From NCBI GenBank assembly GCA_026984215.1, contig JALSSO010000032.1, forward strand, positions 1-61,968: a stretch of DNA of 61,968 nt, written 5' to 3'. The notes beneath the pieces are model-generated. The model did no database searches and was not told the DNA's origin. It was given only the letters and a program-made list of their open reading frames with translations. Position 1 is the stretch's first letter. Each line of letters begins with the position of its first letter. Made by a program: the position numbers and the translations under genes. Source of the DNA: Gammaproteobacteria bacterium. GTDB lineage: Bacteria; Pseudomonadota; Gammaproteobacteria; JAJDOJ01. Positions 21,162 through 29,795 of this stretch are shown here, piece by piece.

Positions 21162-21177
21162 CGCCCCTGGGGCGTTT
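21162..21177 (+). terminator. Weak hairpin after glmS
   Basis: CGCCC-CTG-GGGCG (21162-21174) followed by only TTT. It lies between the convergent stops of glmS and the DJ-1 gene, so a terminator is expected here, but the stem is short. Confidence 0.3.
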
Positions 21178-21740
21178 CAGCACGGGCGTGGGCGCTGGAG
21201 CGGGCGTTCCACCTGGTCGCGGGCCTCGCGTCCCAGCAATCGCTCGATCAGCTCCAGCGCGAAATCCATGGCCGTGCCGGGTCCGCGGGAGGTGACCACC
21301 CGGTCGTCCACCACCACAGGCTGGGGGCTGAGCTTTACCGACGGTAGATCCATGGCCTCCAGCACCCCGGGATAGCTGGTTGCCTGCCGACCCTCCAGTA
21401 GCCCCGCCGAAGCCAGCACCTTGGGGGCCGCGCAAATGGCGGCGGTATAGCCGCCTTCGGCGGCCATCCGTCGAAGCAGCCCATGGATACGCGGGTCTTC
21501 GTTCAGATGGTCCGCGCCGGGCAGTCCACCCGGCAGCACGATCATGTCAAAGGAGGCGTCCAAGACTTGATCCAGAGAGCTGTCCGGCACGATCACCGTG
21601 CCCCGGGAGCCGCGCACGGGGCCGGGCTGGAGGCCCGCCGTGACGACCTCGATGCCGGCGCGGCGCAACAGGTCGATCACCGTGACCGCCTCGAGCTCCT
21701 CGAAGCCCTCGGCCAGGGGAACGAGCACGCGCTTGCTCAT
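21177..21740 (-). CDS. DJ-1/PfpI family protein, YajL-like
   Basis: 187 residues. The nucleophile-elbow cysteine is in AAICAAPKVLAS (Cys103), and the conserved glutamate is at Glu15 in EGFEELEAV. Both mark the DJ-1/YajL/ThiJ branch, linked to protection from carbonyl and oxidative stress (described as chaperone or deglycase, a debated activity). ATG at 21740 preceded by GGAGAAGG. Next on the strand is the CtpA gene, whose stop is 46 bases upstream; cotranscription is possible. Confidence 0.88.
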   Translation of the reverse strand: MSKRVLVPLAEGFEELEAVTVIDLLRRAGIEVVTAGLQPGPVRGSRGTVIVPDSSLDQVLDASFDMIVLPGGLPGADHLNEDPRIHGLLRRMAAEGGYTAAICAAPKVLASAGLLEGRQATSYPGVLEAMDLPSVKLSPQPVVVDDRVVTSRGPGTAMDFALELIERLLGREARDQVERPLQRPRPC

Positions 21741-21785
21741 GTCTGTCGTCCTTCTCCGGTTTCCCTGTGAGACGCGGCGTCCCGG

Positions 21786-23150
21786 TCAGGTCGAGCTGGC
21801 CAACTGCCGGGAGTTGCTCCCCCGCAGAAGGGAGACGGCCTTGAGCACGTTCAGGGCCTCGCTCAAGGGATAGTCACGGCTGGCCAGGGGCTCCTCCGGC
21901 TCGTCGTCCTTTTGACGCCGCCTCGGTTTGGCTCCGCCCTTCTCCTTGCCGTTTTCCAGATGCCGGGCCAGATCCGCTTCGGTCAACGGCTTGACCCCGG
22001 AAGTCTCGGCCTTGGCTACACGCAGATTCTGTACTTCGATGTCGGGTTCGATGCCTTCGGCCTGGATGGAGCGCCCCGAGGGGGTGTAGTAGCGTGCGGT
22101 GGTGAGCTTGATGGCCGTGTCGTGATCCAATGGAAGGATCGTCTGCACCGAGCCCTTGCCGAAGGACTTGCGTCCCATGATGATGGCGCGATGATGGTCC
22201 TGCAAGGCGCCGGCCACGATCTCGGAGGCCGAGGCCGATCCGCCGTTGATCAGCACCACCATCGGCGCGCCGTGCAGGACATCGCCCTCGGTCGCCGAAT
22301 AACGGAGCTTGGCGTCGGCCACGCGCCCCTCGGTATAGACGATGAGGCCCTTGTCCAGGAAGGCGTCGGCCACCCCGACGGCGGCATTGAGCACGCCGCC
22401 CGGGTTGTTGCGCAGATCCAGGACCAGGCCCTTGAGAGGCCCTTTGTTCTCTTTCTCGAGCTTTTTGACGGCGTCGATGAGGCTGCGCGTGGTCTTGGAC
22501 TGGAAGCTCGTGATGCGCACGTACCCGAAACCGGGTTCGAGCATCCGGCTCTTGACACTGCGCACCCGGATCACGTCGCGCACGATGGTGATCTGCAGCG
22601 GCTTGTCTGCCCCCTCGCGCACGATGGTGAGCGTGATCTTGGTTCCTTTCTTGCCGCGCATGAGCTTGACGGCCTCGTTCAGGGTCATGCCCTTCACGGG
22701 CTTGTCGTCGATGCGGATGATCAGGTCACCGGCCTGTATGCCGGCCCGCTGGGCCGGTGTGTCGTCGATGGGTGCGATCACCTTGACGAAACCGTTCTCC
22801 ATGCCGACCTCGATGCCGAGCCCTCCGAACTCCCCGGTGGTGCCGATCTGCAGCTCCTTGAACTCGTCGGCGTCCAGGTAGGCCGAGTGGGGATCGAGTC
22901 CCGCGAGCATGCCGCGGATCGCATATTCGATGAGCTTGTCGTCGTCCACCGGCTCCACATAGTCTTTCTTGACCCGCACGTAGACCTCGCTGAACGTGCG
23001 CAGCGCGTCCAGCGGGACGCTGTAGTGTTGGGGCCGTTCGGCGAACACCCCGGGGCCGATGGAGATCATGACGCCGAGCACCATGCCGATCAGCAGTCCG
23101 GCGCCCACCCGGGGGAGAATCCGCCGCCCGTTTCGTATCGTCTCTTTCAT
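21786..23150 (-). CDS. ctpA: Carboxy-terminal processing protease (S41 family)
   Basis: Periplasmic serine protease of 454 residues. The N-terminal signal anchor is VGAGLLIGMVLGVMISIGPG. The PDZ domain (about 90-180) has GEFGGLGIEVGMENGFVKVI. The S41 catalytic core has the Ser in GGSASASEIVAGAL and the Lys in KSFGKGSVQTI, forming the Ser-Lys dyad. It follows envC on the same strand, a conserved pairing (envC-ctpA) tied to cell-wall remodelling. The C-terminus is basic and low-complexity (KGGAKPRRRQKDD). Confidence 0.95.
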   Translation of the reverse strand: MKETIRNGRRILPRVGAGLLIGMVLGVMISIGPGVFAERPQHYSVPLDALRTFSEVYVRVKKDYVEPVDDDKLIEYAIRGMLAGLDPHSAYLDADEFKELQIGTTGEFGGLGIEVGMENGFVKVIAPIDDTPAQRAGIQAGDLIIRIDDKPVKGMTLNEAVKLMRGKKGTKITLTIVREGADKPLQITIVRDVIRVRSVKSRMLEPGFGYVRITSFQSKTTRSLIDAVKKLEKENKGPLKGLVLDLRNNPGGVLNAAVGVADAFLDKGLIVYTEGRVADAKLRYSATEGDVLHGAPMVVLINGGSASASEIVAGALQDHHRAIIMGRKSFGKGSVQTILPLDHDTAIKLTTARYYTPSGRSIQAEGIEPDIEVQNLRVAKAETSGVKPLTEADLARHLENGKEKGGAKPRRRQKDDEPEEPLASRDYPLSEALNVLKAVSLLRGSNSRQLASST

Positions 23151-23319
23151 GGTCTGTGAGTCTCTGTGTGACGTTCCACTGTACTGAATTTAGAGCCTTG
23201 CGGACTTGCGCGCTGTGCGCCGGCTCATCCACAGCCCGGCGGCGCAGCGGACGATCTCAACTCCCCCTTCCAGTTCCCCCCAACACTTCCTCCGCGGAGC
23301 CGCACACGGGACGTTCCGT

Positions 23320-24594
23320 CTACCCGACACGCGACATGGGCAGGGCTCCCCGGGTCCGGAACGGGTCGGATCCCCGCGCATGTTTGGCCCGTCTGGTACA
23401 CCAGCGGCCGGGATCGAGTGCGACGCCGTTGTGCCGCAGTTCGAAGTAGACACCCGGTTCGTTGCGCAGACCGCTCAGGCCCACCGATGCGATCCGCTCG
23501 CCGGCTTCGACCCACTCGCCCAGACTCTTGAAGATCGCTTGATTATACCCGTACAGGCTCATGTAGCCTTCACCATGGTCCACGATCACGAGCAGGCCGT
23601 AACCCCGGAACCAGTCCGCGTACACCACCCGCCCCCGGGCCACCGCCCGCACGGGACTGCCCAGGGGGGCGAGAATCACCGCACCCTGCCAGCGCACGTG
23701 CAACCCGGCGCGCGGGCGGCCGAAAAGATTTTGCACGCGGCCCTGGGCGGGCCAGGGAAGCCGGCCCCTCAGCTTGGCCAGGTGCACCACCTCCGGTGTG
23801 GGCAGGTTCTCCACCGCGGACTCGAGTTCGTCGAGGAGCTCACGAAGCATCTTCTCGCGAGTCTTCAGGCCACCGAGCTCCTCCTTCGAGGCGGCGATGG
23901 TCTTCTCGAGCGCGGTGAGCTGGTTCCGCCGTCGGGCATAGGTTTCCGCCAGCCGTGCCCGCGTATCCTGCAGGGCCGCGCGCTGGCTCTCGAGTTCCTC
24001 TTGTTTGGCCTCGGCGGCGGCCTCGAGTTCCGCCGCCCGTTCCACATCGGTCGCCGCCCGGTGCAACGTCTCGAGCAGCGCACTGCGGACGTAGCGCAGG
24101 TAGTGTGCGACTCGGCCCGTGGCCTGCAGGTCGTCGAGGCTGAGCAGGACGCGGGCCGCCCCACCGTCGTCGAGGCGCTTTGCGGCCGCGAGCGAAGCGA
24201 CCAGCGTCCGGCGCGATTTGCGCACCCGCCCCTCCAGCGATTTTCTCCGCGCGGCCAGTTCGCGCGCTTCCTGCGCGGCCTTTTCGGATCGCGCATGGAG
24301 GGTCTCGGCCCGGCGTGCCAGTTCCTGGATTTTCAGATCGGTCTCGTGCAGGCGCTTGCGCAGCCGGCCGGCTTCTCCCTCGCTCTGGCGCAGTACCGCC
24401 TCCTCGGCCCGGATGCGGGACTGGATCTCCCGCAGCTGTGCGCGCAGGGCCGCGGGTTGGGCGGGTGCGGCGACCGCCCCGGACACGCACAGAGACAGGG
24501 TCAACAGGACCGCCGCCCGCCGGCGCGAGTGGCGACGGCACCCGGCGGGATGAAAAGCGAGGGAGCTGACGTATAATAGCTTCCTAATATTCAT
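23320..24594 (-). CDS. envC: Murein hydrolase activator EnvC
   Basis: 424 residues: a long basic N-region then a signal-type hydrophobic stretch (AAVLLTLSLCVSGAVAA), two coiled-coil segments (about 45-270), and a C-terminal LytM/M23 fold. The zinc ligands are degenerate: HVRWQGAVI where active enzymes have HxxxD, and FELRHNG where they have HxH. That is the hallmark of EnvC, which activates amidases AmiA/B at the septum rather than cutting murein itself. The only ATG is at 24594, and the first codons overlap the -10 of the divergent regulator gene. Confidence 0.92.
   Translation of the reverse strand: MNIRKLLYVSSLAFHPAGCRRHSRRRAAVLLTLSLCVSGAVAAPAQPAALRAQLREIQSRIRAEEAVLRQSEGEAGRLRKRLHETDLKIQELARRAETLHARSEKAAQEARELAARRKSLEGRVRKSRRTLVASLAAAKRLDDGGAARVLLSLDDLQATGRVAHYLRYVRSALLETLHRAATDVERAAELEAAAEAKQEELESQRAALQDTRARLAETYARRRNQLTALEKTIAASKEELGGLKTREKMLRELLDELESAVENLPTPEVVHLAKLRGRLPWPAQGRVQNLFGRPRAGLHVRWQGAVILAPLGSPVRAVARGRVVYADWFRGYGLLVIVDHGEGYMSLYGYNQAIFKSLGEWVEAGERIASVGLSGLRNEPGVYFELRHNGVALDPGRWCTRRAKHARGSDPFRTRGALPMSRVG
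24572..24577 (+). promoter_or_regulatory. -10 element of the ArsR-type regulator gene
   Basis: Perfect TATAAT, 34 bases before the ATG at 24612 and inside the first codons of the divergent envC. The -35 region at 17 bases (GATGAA) is poor. Confidence 0.5.
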
Positions 24595-24611
24595 GGAGAG
24601 CGATCTTCATC

Positions 24612-24968
24612 ATGGGCAGCACCACGGACAACAAGGCGACGCGGGCGTCCGCGGCTACGGGGGTGGTCCCGGATCTCATGACCCAGGACGAAGACATCGA
24701 ACGCGCGTCCCGCTCGCTCAAGGCCATGTCCCATCCCCTGAGGCTCAAGATCCTTTGCACCCTCGGTGACCAGGAGATCAGTGTCCAGGAGATCGTGGAA
24801 CGCGTGGGTACCTCCCAGAGCAACATTTCCCAGCATCTGGCCATCCTGAGGGAAAAGGGCATCCTCGCCACCCGCAAGGACGCCAACCGCGTCTACTATC
24901 GGGTCGGGGACGCCCGCACGCTCAAGCTCATCAACATGATGCACGAGGTCTTCTGCGCCAGCCAGTGA
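24612..24968 (+). CDS. ArsR/SmtB-family transcriptional regulator
   Basis: 118 residues with a winged helix-turn-helix: LKAMSHPLRLKILCTLGDQE, then EIVERVGTSQSNISQHLAIL (recognition helix) and KGILATRKDANRVYYRVGD (wing). I see no ELCVCDL-type metal-binding box, so the inducer is unknown. The only cysteines are Cys in KILCTL and a C-terminal one in VFCASQ. It sits ahead of rhodanese-grxC-secB-gpsA and divergent from envC. It could regulate either side, or itself. Confidence 0.9.
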   Translation: MGSTTDNKATRASAATGVVPDLMTQDEDIERASRSLKAMSHPLRLKILCTLGDQEISVQEIVERVGTSQSNISQHLAILREKGILATRKDANRVYYRVGDARTLKLINMMHEVFCASQ

Positions 24969-25033
24969 GCACGGCGTCGGTGCGGCGCCGTCCCGCAGGC
25001 CCTCAGACGTATCCGGCGCGATACGGGACTCCT

Positions 25034-25061
25034 TTGCCGCGGCAGGTGATCCTGCTATCTT
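25034..25061 (+). promoter_or_regulatory. Putative promoter of rhodanese-grxC-secB-gpsA
   Basis: TTGCCG (25034-25039), 16-base spacer, TATCTT (25056-25061) preceded by TGC, giving an extended -10 (TGnTATCTT). Confidence 0.45.
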
Positions 25062-25092
25062 TCTACGCCCTTTTTCGGCACGCCGGTCATCC

Positions 25093-25518
25093 ATGGGACG
25101 TCTGATCGAATTCGTCGGCAACCACCCGCTGCACTTCGTGGCTCTGGGGGCGCTGTTGGGCGCCATCGCATGGGTGGAGTTGCGGCGTCTGCGCCAGGGT
25201 GCGGTGGACATCGGGATTCCACAGGCGGTGCGCCTGATCAACGACGAGGACGCGGTGGTGATCGACGTGCGCGAGGATGCCGAGGTGGCCGGGGGCCGGA
25301 TCCCGAACGCGAAGCACGTCCCCTTGAGCGTCCTGAAGCAGCGGTTGAAAGAGCTGGAGCGCTACCGGGACCGTCCTGTGGTGCTCGTGTGCCGCTCGGG
25401 GAGCCGTTCCGGGGCGGCCGTTTCCATTCTGCGCAAGGCGGGCTTCGAGCGGGTCTACAATCTGAAGGGCGGCATGCTGGCATGGGAGAACGAGAACCTG
25501 CCCAAGTCCCGGAAATGA
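25093..25518 (+). CDS. Membrane-anchored rhodanese-domain protein
   Basis: 141 residues: an N-terminal membrane helix (HFVALGALLGAIAWVEL, about 14-30) then a single rhodanese domain (38-135) with active-site Cys100 in the loop CRSGSRSG, preceded by VVIDVREDAEVAGGRI. The loop predicts a persulfide-carrying sulfurtransferase facing the cytoplasm or membrane surface. It is the first of the rhodanese-grxC-secB-gpsA cluster; grxC overlaps its stop by ATGA. This order recurs in gammaproteobacteria (YibN-GrxC-SecB-GpsA). Confidence 0.92.
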   Translation: MGRLIEFVGNHPLHFVALGALLGAIAWVELRRLRQGAVDIGIPQAVRLINDEDAVVIDVREDAEVAGGRIPNAKHVPLSVLKQRLKELERYRDRPVVLVCRSGSRSGAAVSILRKAGFERVYNLKGGMLAWENENLPKSRK

Positions 25519-25814
25519 CTGGCCGGCGCCAGGCGCGCGTCGTCATGTACAGCACCGGCTTCTGTCCCTACTGTATCCGTGCCCGCCTTCTGCTGAAGCA
25601 CAAGGGGATCGCCTACGAAGAGATCCGAGTGGATCGGGATCCGGTTCGGCGCAGAGAGATGGAACGCCGCAGCCGACGGCACACCGTTCCGCAGATCTTC
25701 ATCGGCGACGTTCACGTCGGCGGTTACGATGATCTGGCGGCGCTGGAATGCCGGGGAGAACTCGACGCCTTGTTGCGTGACGAGACCGTACCGGAGACCG
25801 GCCGTCGACGCTGA
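25515..25814 (+). CDS. grxC: Glutaredoxin 3
   Basis: 99 residues, thioredoxin fold. Dithiol active site CPYC at 17-20 in YSTGFCPYCIRARLLL, cis-Pro in TVPQIFIGD, and glutathione-binding GGYDDLAAL. It reduces protein and glutathione disulfides in the cytoplasm. The ATG overlaps the rhodanese stop codon; secB follows 46 bases later. Confidence 0.96.
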   Translation: MTGRRQARVVMYSTGFCPYCIRARLLLKHKGIAYEEIRVDRDPVRRREMERRSRRHTVPQIFIGDVHVGGYDDLAALECRGELDALLRDETVPETGRRR

Positions 25815-25860
25815 ACGAGGACACGGACTTTCTTTTGAAATGTGGAACAGGGGGAAACCG

Positions 25861-26352
25861 ATGGCGGAGAACCAGGAAAACGATGCGGCCGGACAGCAGG
25901 CGCCGCAGCAGGTCTTCCAAGTCCAGAAATTGTATCTGAAGGACGTGTCTTTCGAGTCGCCCAACGCGCCGGACCTCTTCCGCGAGGAGTGGAAGCCGGA
26001 GACCAGCGTGCAGATCTCCACCGAGGCCTCGCAGCTGGCCGAAGGGGTCCACGAAGTGGTGCTCGGGGTCACCGTGACCACCAAGAGTGGGCAGGCCACC
26101 GCCTATCTGGTGGAGGTCAAACAGGCGGGCATCTTCACCCTCCAGGGATTCGAGCCGCAGCAACTCAGTCACATGTTGGGTAGTTATTGCCCCAACTTCC
26201 TTTATCCCTTCGTCCGTGAGGCGGTCGCCGATCTGATCATCAAGGGCGGTTTCCCCGGTTTTCTGCTTGCGCCGGTGAACTTCGACGCGCTCTACGCACA
26301 ACACCTGCAGCAACAGGCGGCTCAGAGCGAGGAGTCCGGCACGGAGCACTGA
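25861..26352 (+). CDS. secB: Protein-export chaperone SecB
   Basis: 163 residues. It has FQVQKLYLKDVSFESPNAP, LVEVKQAGIFTLQGF, GSYCPNFLYPFVREAVADL and GGFPGFLLAPVNFDALYAQ, all characteristic of SecB. It keeps preproteins unfolded and hands them to SecA. ATG 25861 has GGGGGAAA upstream; the acidic, Gln-rich N-terminus is usual. Confidence 0.98.
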   Translation: MAENQENDAAGQQAPQQVFQVQKLYLKDVSFESPNAPDLFREEWKPETSVQISTEASQLAEGVHEVVLGVTVTTKSGQATAYLVEVKQAGIFTLQGFEPQQLSHMLGSYCPNFLYPFVREAVADLIIKGGFPGFLLAPVNFDALYAQHLQQQAAQSEESGTEH

Positions 26353-26356
26353 AGCC

Positions 26357-27370
26357 GTGTCCGGGCCCCCCTCCCCCTGCGCGGTCCTGGGTGCCGGGTC
26401 TTGGGGCACCGCCCTGAGTATGCGGCTGGCACGCAACGGGTTCACGGTACGGTTGTGGGACCGGGATACGCGGCTCATGGAGGAGATCGCCGCGCGGGGC
26501 GAGAATCCGCGCTACCTGCCCGGGCTCCCCCTGCCCGACGGCATCGTTCCGAGTCCGCACATGGGCGAGGCCGTCTCCGGCGCCGCGCTGGTCGTGATCG
26601 CGGTACCCACGGTCGGATTTCGCGGGGTACTCGACCGGTTGGCGGAAAGTGCACCGCCAGCCGGCACGCGAGTCTTGTGGGCCACCAAGGGCATCGAGAC
26701 CGAGACCGGCCGCTGGCTGCACGAGGTCTATGCCGAGCGCTTCGCGCAGGGACCCCCTGGGGGGGTGCTTTCCGGCCCCTCGTTCGCCGGAGAAGTGGCT
26801 CGCGGCCTGCCTACGGCCGTCACGGTGGCGGCGGCGGACCTTCAACTCGCCGCGGAACTCGCCGCCTGGTTTCACGCCGAGACCTTCCGCACCTATCTCA
26901 GCGACGACGTGATCGGCGTGGAGCTGGGAGGGGCGGTGAAGAACGTCCTGGCCATCGGCGCGGGCATTGCGGACGGACTGGGGTTCGGCGCCAATGCTCG
27001 GGCCGCCCTCATCACGCGGGGGCTGCACGAGATCGTCCGCCTGGGAGACGTGCTGGGAGCGCGGCGCGAGACGCTCATGGGTCTTGCGGGGCTCGGTGAT
27101 CTGGTACTGACCTGCACCGATGATCAGTCGCGCAACCGGCGCTTCGGTCTGGCCCTCGGGCAGGGGGTCGAGGCCGCACGGGCGGCGCGCGACATCGGTC
27201 AGGCCATCGAAGGGCGGGAGACGGCGCGGGTCCTCATGCGGGTGATCGAGCAGGCGGGCGGCGTGGAAATGCCCATTGCCCGGCAGGTCTACCGGATCCT
27301 CTACGAGGGGTTGGACCCGCGTGATGCGGTGACCGAGCTGCTGGCGCGCAGTCTCAAGACGGAGGACTGA
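26357..27370 (+). CDS. gpsA: Glycerol-3-phosphate dehydrogenase [NAD(P)+]
   Basis: Makes sn-glycerol-3-phosphate for phospholipids from dihydroxyacetone phosphate. 337 residues. Dinucleotide-binding GAGSWGT at 12-18, ATKGIETETG, GPSFAGEVARGLPTAV, the catalytic lysine in GAVKNVLAIGAG, and the substrate region SRNRRFGLALGQG. GTG start 4 bases after secB. This gene ends the cluster. Confidence 0.97.
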   Translation: MSGPPSPCAVLGAGSWGTALSMRLARNGFTVRLWDRDTRLMEEIAARGENPRYLPGLPLPDGIVPSPHMGEAVSGAALVVIAVPTVGFRGVLDRLAESAPPAGTRVLWATKGIETETGRWLHEVYAERFAQGPPGGVLSGPSFAGEVARGLPTAVTVAAADLQLAAELAAWFHAETFRTYLSDDVIGVELGGAVKNVLAIGAGIADGLGFGANARAALITRGLHEIVRLGDVLGARRETLMGLAGLGDLVLTCTDDQSRNRRFGLALGQGVEAARAARDIGQAIEGRETARVLMRVIEQAGGVEMPIARQVYRILYEGLDPRDAVTELLARSLKTED

Positions 27371-27385
27371 CGGACAGCCGTTTTT

Positions 27386-27862
27386 TCAGGGTCCCGCTCG
27401 GGCCGCGCCGGGAAATCCGAGTTGACGCCAGGCCTCGTAGAGGGCCACCGCCACGGCGTTGGACAGGTTGAGGCTGCGGCTGACGGGCACCATGGGGATG
27501 CGCAAGCGCCGCTCCCCGGGGAATCGGGCCAGCACGTGCGCTGGCAGCCCCCGCGTTTCGGGTCCGAAGACCAGCACGTCGTTCTCCTCGTAGCGGGGTG
27601 TGGTATGGGCCAGGGTGGCGTGCGTGGTGAAGGCATAGGCGCGACCGTCGCCGGCCGCGGTCAGGGCTTCCCGCAGCGACCCATGGACCTGGATCTGGGC
27701 GCACTCGCGGTAATCCAGGCCGGCCCGGCGCAGGCGCGCGTCGTCCAGCGAAAACCCCAGAGGCCGCACCAGATGGAGCCGCGCGCCGGTGTTCGCGCAC
27801 AGGCGGATGATGTTGCCGGTATTGGGCGGGATCTCGGGACGATACAGTACAATGTGCAGCAT
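27386..27862 (-). CDS. trmL: tRNA (cytidine/uridine-34-2'-O)-methyltransferase TrmL
   Basis: SPOUT methyltransferase acting on the wobble nucleotide of tRNA-Leu isoacceptors. 158 residues. It starts MLHIVLYRPEIPPNTGNIIR, nearly the same as the E. coli TrmL N-terminus, and continues LHLVRPLGFSLDDARLRRAG. It ends with the trefoil knot signature SRSLNLSNAVAVALYEA. Convergent with gpsA (15-base gap). Its ATG (27862-27860) overlaps the ATG of the divergent dihydroorotate dehydrogenase gene by two bases. Confidence 0.96.
   Translation of the reverse strand: MLHIVLYRPEIPPNTGNIIRLCANTGARLHLVRPLGFSLDDARLRRAGLDYRECAQIQVHGSLREALTAAGDGRAYAFTTHATLAHTTPRYEENDVLVFGPETRGLPAHVLARFPGERRLRIPMVPVSRSLNLSNAVAVALYEAWRQLGFPGAARAGP
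27848..27853 (+). promoter_or_regulatory. Possible -10 element of the dihydroorotate dehydrogenase gene
   Basis: TACAAT (5 of 6 to TATAAT) ends exactly 7 bases before the ATG at 27861, inside trmL. With no Shine-Dalgarno sequence in between, this fits leaderless initiation. No convincing -35. Confidence 0.35.
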
Positions 27863-28823
27863 GTCCGGCCTGGATCCTCGTCTGGCGATCGATCTGTGCG
27901 GCCTGCGGTTGCGTTCGCCGATCGTGCTCCTGTCGGGATGTGTGGGGTTCGGGCGCGAGTATACCCGGGTAAAGGGATTCAGCCATGCCGAGGTGGGCGC
28001 GGTCTGCCTGAAGGGCACCACCCTGGAGCCGCGTCTGGGCAACGCGCCGCACCGCCTGTGCGAGACCCCGTCGGGGCTGCTCAACGCCATCGGACTGCAG
28101 AATCCGGGCGTGGATCGGGTGGTGGAGGAGATCCTCCCGGGGCTGGACCCGGAGGAAGTGCACTGGATCGCCAATGTCTCCGGCTCCACGCTGGAGGAAT
28201 ACGAGGCCGTGACCCGCCGTTTCGACGACACGCCGGTGGCGGCCATCGAGATCAACATCTCCTGTCCCAATGTGAAGGAAGGCGGCGTGGCCTTCGGCAA
28301 CGACCCGGACATGTCGGCACGGGTCGTGGAGGTCTGCCGCCGCGCCACGAACAAACCCCTCATCACCAAGCTCTCGCCCAACCAGACCGACATCGCCGGC
28401 AACGCGCGGCGCTGTATCGAGGCGGGCACCGACGCGCTGGCGGTCATCAACACGCTCATGGGGATGTCGGTGGATCTGCGGACCCGCACCCCGGTGCTCG
28501 GAAACGACCAAGGCGGGCTGTCCGGACCCGCCATCAAGCCGGTAGCCCTGCTCAAGGTCCATCAGGTCCACCAGGTGGCCGGCCCGCTGGGGATTCCCAT
28601 CATCGGCCAGGGAGGCATCGCCTCGGCACGGGATGCGCTGGAGTTCATCGTCGCCGGGGCCAGCGCCGTCGGGGTCGGGACCGCCCTGTTCTACGACCCG
28701 CTGATCTGCCCGAAGATCAATCGGGGTATCCTCGATTACCTGGAGGAACAGGGCATCGCCTCGGTCGAGGCGCTGCGCGGCACCCTACGCACGCACGCCG
28801 TACAGCGCTGCGCCTGCGGGTGA
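27861..28823 (+). CDS. pyrD: Dihydroorotate dehydrogenase, class 1B type
   Basis: FMN enzyme of pyrimidine synthesis; 320 residues. SGCVGFGREYTRV near the N-terminus and the catalytic cysteine Cys135 in EINISCPNVKEGG mark class 1; serine would indicate class 2. NTLMGMSVDL and IPIIGQGGIASARDALEFI form the FMN phosphate site. Class 1B enzymes normally work with PyrK, an electron-transfer subunit; no pyrK is visible nearby. Most gammaproteobacteria use the membrane class 2 enzyme. The start chosen puts a short MSGLDPRLAIDL ahead of the barrel. Confidence 0.9.
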   Translation: MSGLDPRLAIDLCGLRLRSPIVLLSGCVGFGREYTRVKGFSHAEVGAVCLKGTTLEPRLGNAPHRLCETPSGLLNAIGLQNPGVDRVVEEILPGLDPEEVHWIANVSGSTLEEYEAVTRRFDDTPVAAIEINISCPNVKEGGVAFGNDPDMSARVVEVCRRATNKPLITKLSPNQTDIAGNARRCIEAGTDALAVINTLMGMSVDLRTRTPVLGNDQGGLSGPAIKPVALLKVHQVHQVAGPLGIPIIGQGGIASARDALEFIVAGASAVGVGTALFYDPLICPKINRGILDYLEEQGIASVEALRGTLRTHAVQRCACG

Positions 28824-28830
28824 TGCCCCT

Positions 28831-29676
28831 TCACACCGCCAACGGCTCGCGATCGCCCGCTCGGACGGTATCGACCGACAAGCCCACCGCGGGCGGTACC
28901 TTGACCTCCACGGCGATGGGCAGATGGTCGGAGTGGCCCACGGGAAACACCTGGGTCCGTTCGACCTCGAGCCCGGGAGTCACCAGGATGTGATCGAGCC
29001 CGAAGCGGGGCCGCCAACTCGGAAAGGTACGGTGCTCGGACTCCGGGGCGCAGAGGTGCGTGGATTCCAACAGGTGGTGGAACTCCTCGTCTTCCAGCCG
29101 GCAGTTGAAGTCGCCCATGACCACCACGTGTTCGCGCCGCCGGATCTCGGCGGCGAGATAGTCGAGCTGGCGGCGGCGGGCCTTACGGCCCAGCGCCAGG
29201 TGGATCACCATCACCAGAAGCGGTTCGGGGCCGGCGCCGAATTCGGCGGCGAGTGCGCCGCGTCCGGGGATGCGCCCAGGCAGCCGGTGGCTCAACACTT
29301 GGCGGGGCGCGAGCCGGGACAACAGGGCCAGGCCGTGACGGGCGATATGCCCGAGATCCCGGTTCACCCGGGTGAACCAGTACGGAAAGCCTGCCCGCAG
29401 CGCCAGGTAGTGGGCTTGGTTGATGTAGTTGCTGCGCAGGCTGCCTACGTCGAGCTCCTGGAGCCCGACGATGTCGAACGGGCGAACGAACTGGGAGATC
29501 CGTTCGAGATTGCTGGCGCGACCCCGAAAGGGCAGCACATGGCGCCAACTCTGCGTCAGGTAGTGGCGGTAGCGCGAATACGGGATCGCAACCTGGATAT
29601 TGTAGGACAGCAGCCGGATCCGGTTGTCCGGGTTCGCACCGCGCTCCAGCCCGATGTGCGTCTGTGGGGGGCTCAT
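28831..29676 (-). CDS. Endonuclease/exonuclease/phosphatase (EEP) family hydrolase
   Basis: 281 residues if started at ATG 29676 (MSPPQTHIGLERG); the frame stays open 33 codons further. The EEP fold motifs are in order: RLLSYNIQVAIPYSRYRHYL, GLQELDVGS (metal-binding Glu), VMGDFNCRLEDEE, FGLDHILVTPG and GHSDHLPI (catalytic Asp-His). The substrate cannot be told; relatives include phosphodiesterases of DNA, lipids and nucleotides. No signal peptide is seen with this start. It is convergent with pyrD. Confidence 0.85.
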   Translation of the reverse strand: MSPPQTHIGLERGANPDNRIRLLSYNIQVAIPYSRYRHYLTQSWRHVLPFRGRASNLERISQFVRPFDIVGLQELDVGSLRSNYINQAHYLALRAGFPYWFTRVNRDLGHIARHGLALLSRLAPRQVLSHRLPGRIPGRGALAAEFGAGPEPLLVMVIHLALGRKARRRQLDYLAAEIRRREHVVVMGDFNCRLEDEEFHHLLESTHLCAPESEHRTFPSWRPRFGLDHILVTPGLEVERTQVFPVGHSDHLPIAVEVKVPPAVGLSVDTVRAGDREPLAV

Positions 29677-29795
29677 GGGCGCACGATGATACGCCACCTC
29701 ATCCGCCCCGGAGGTGCCCGCCCGACGAGACCGGCCGTGGTGGGGATGGAACCGAGGCCCGATAAGAAAAGGCACATACCGCCGGCGGCAGGCGT

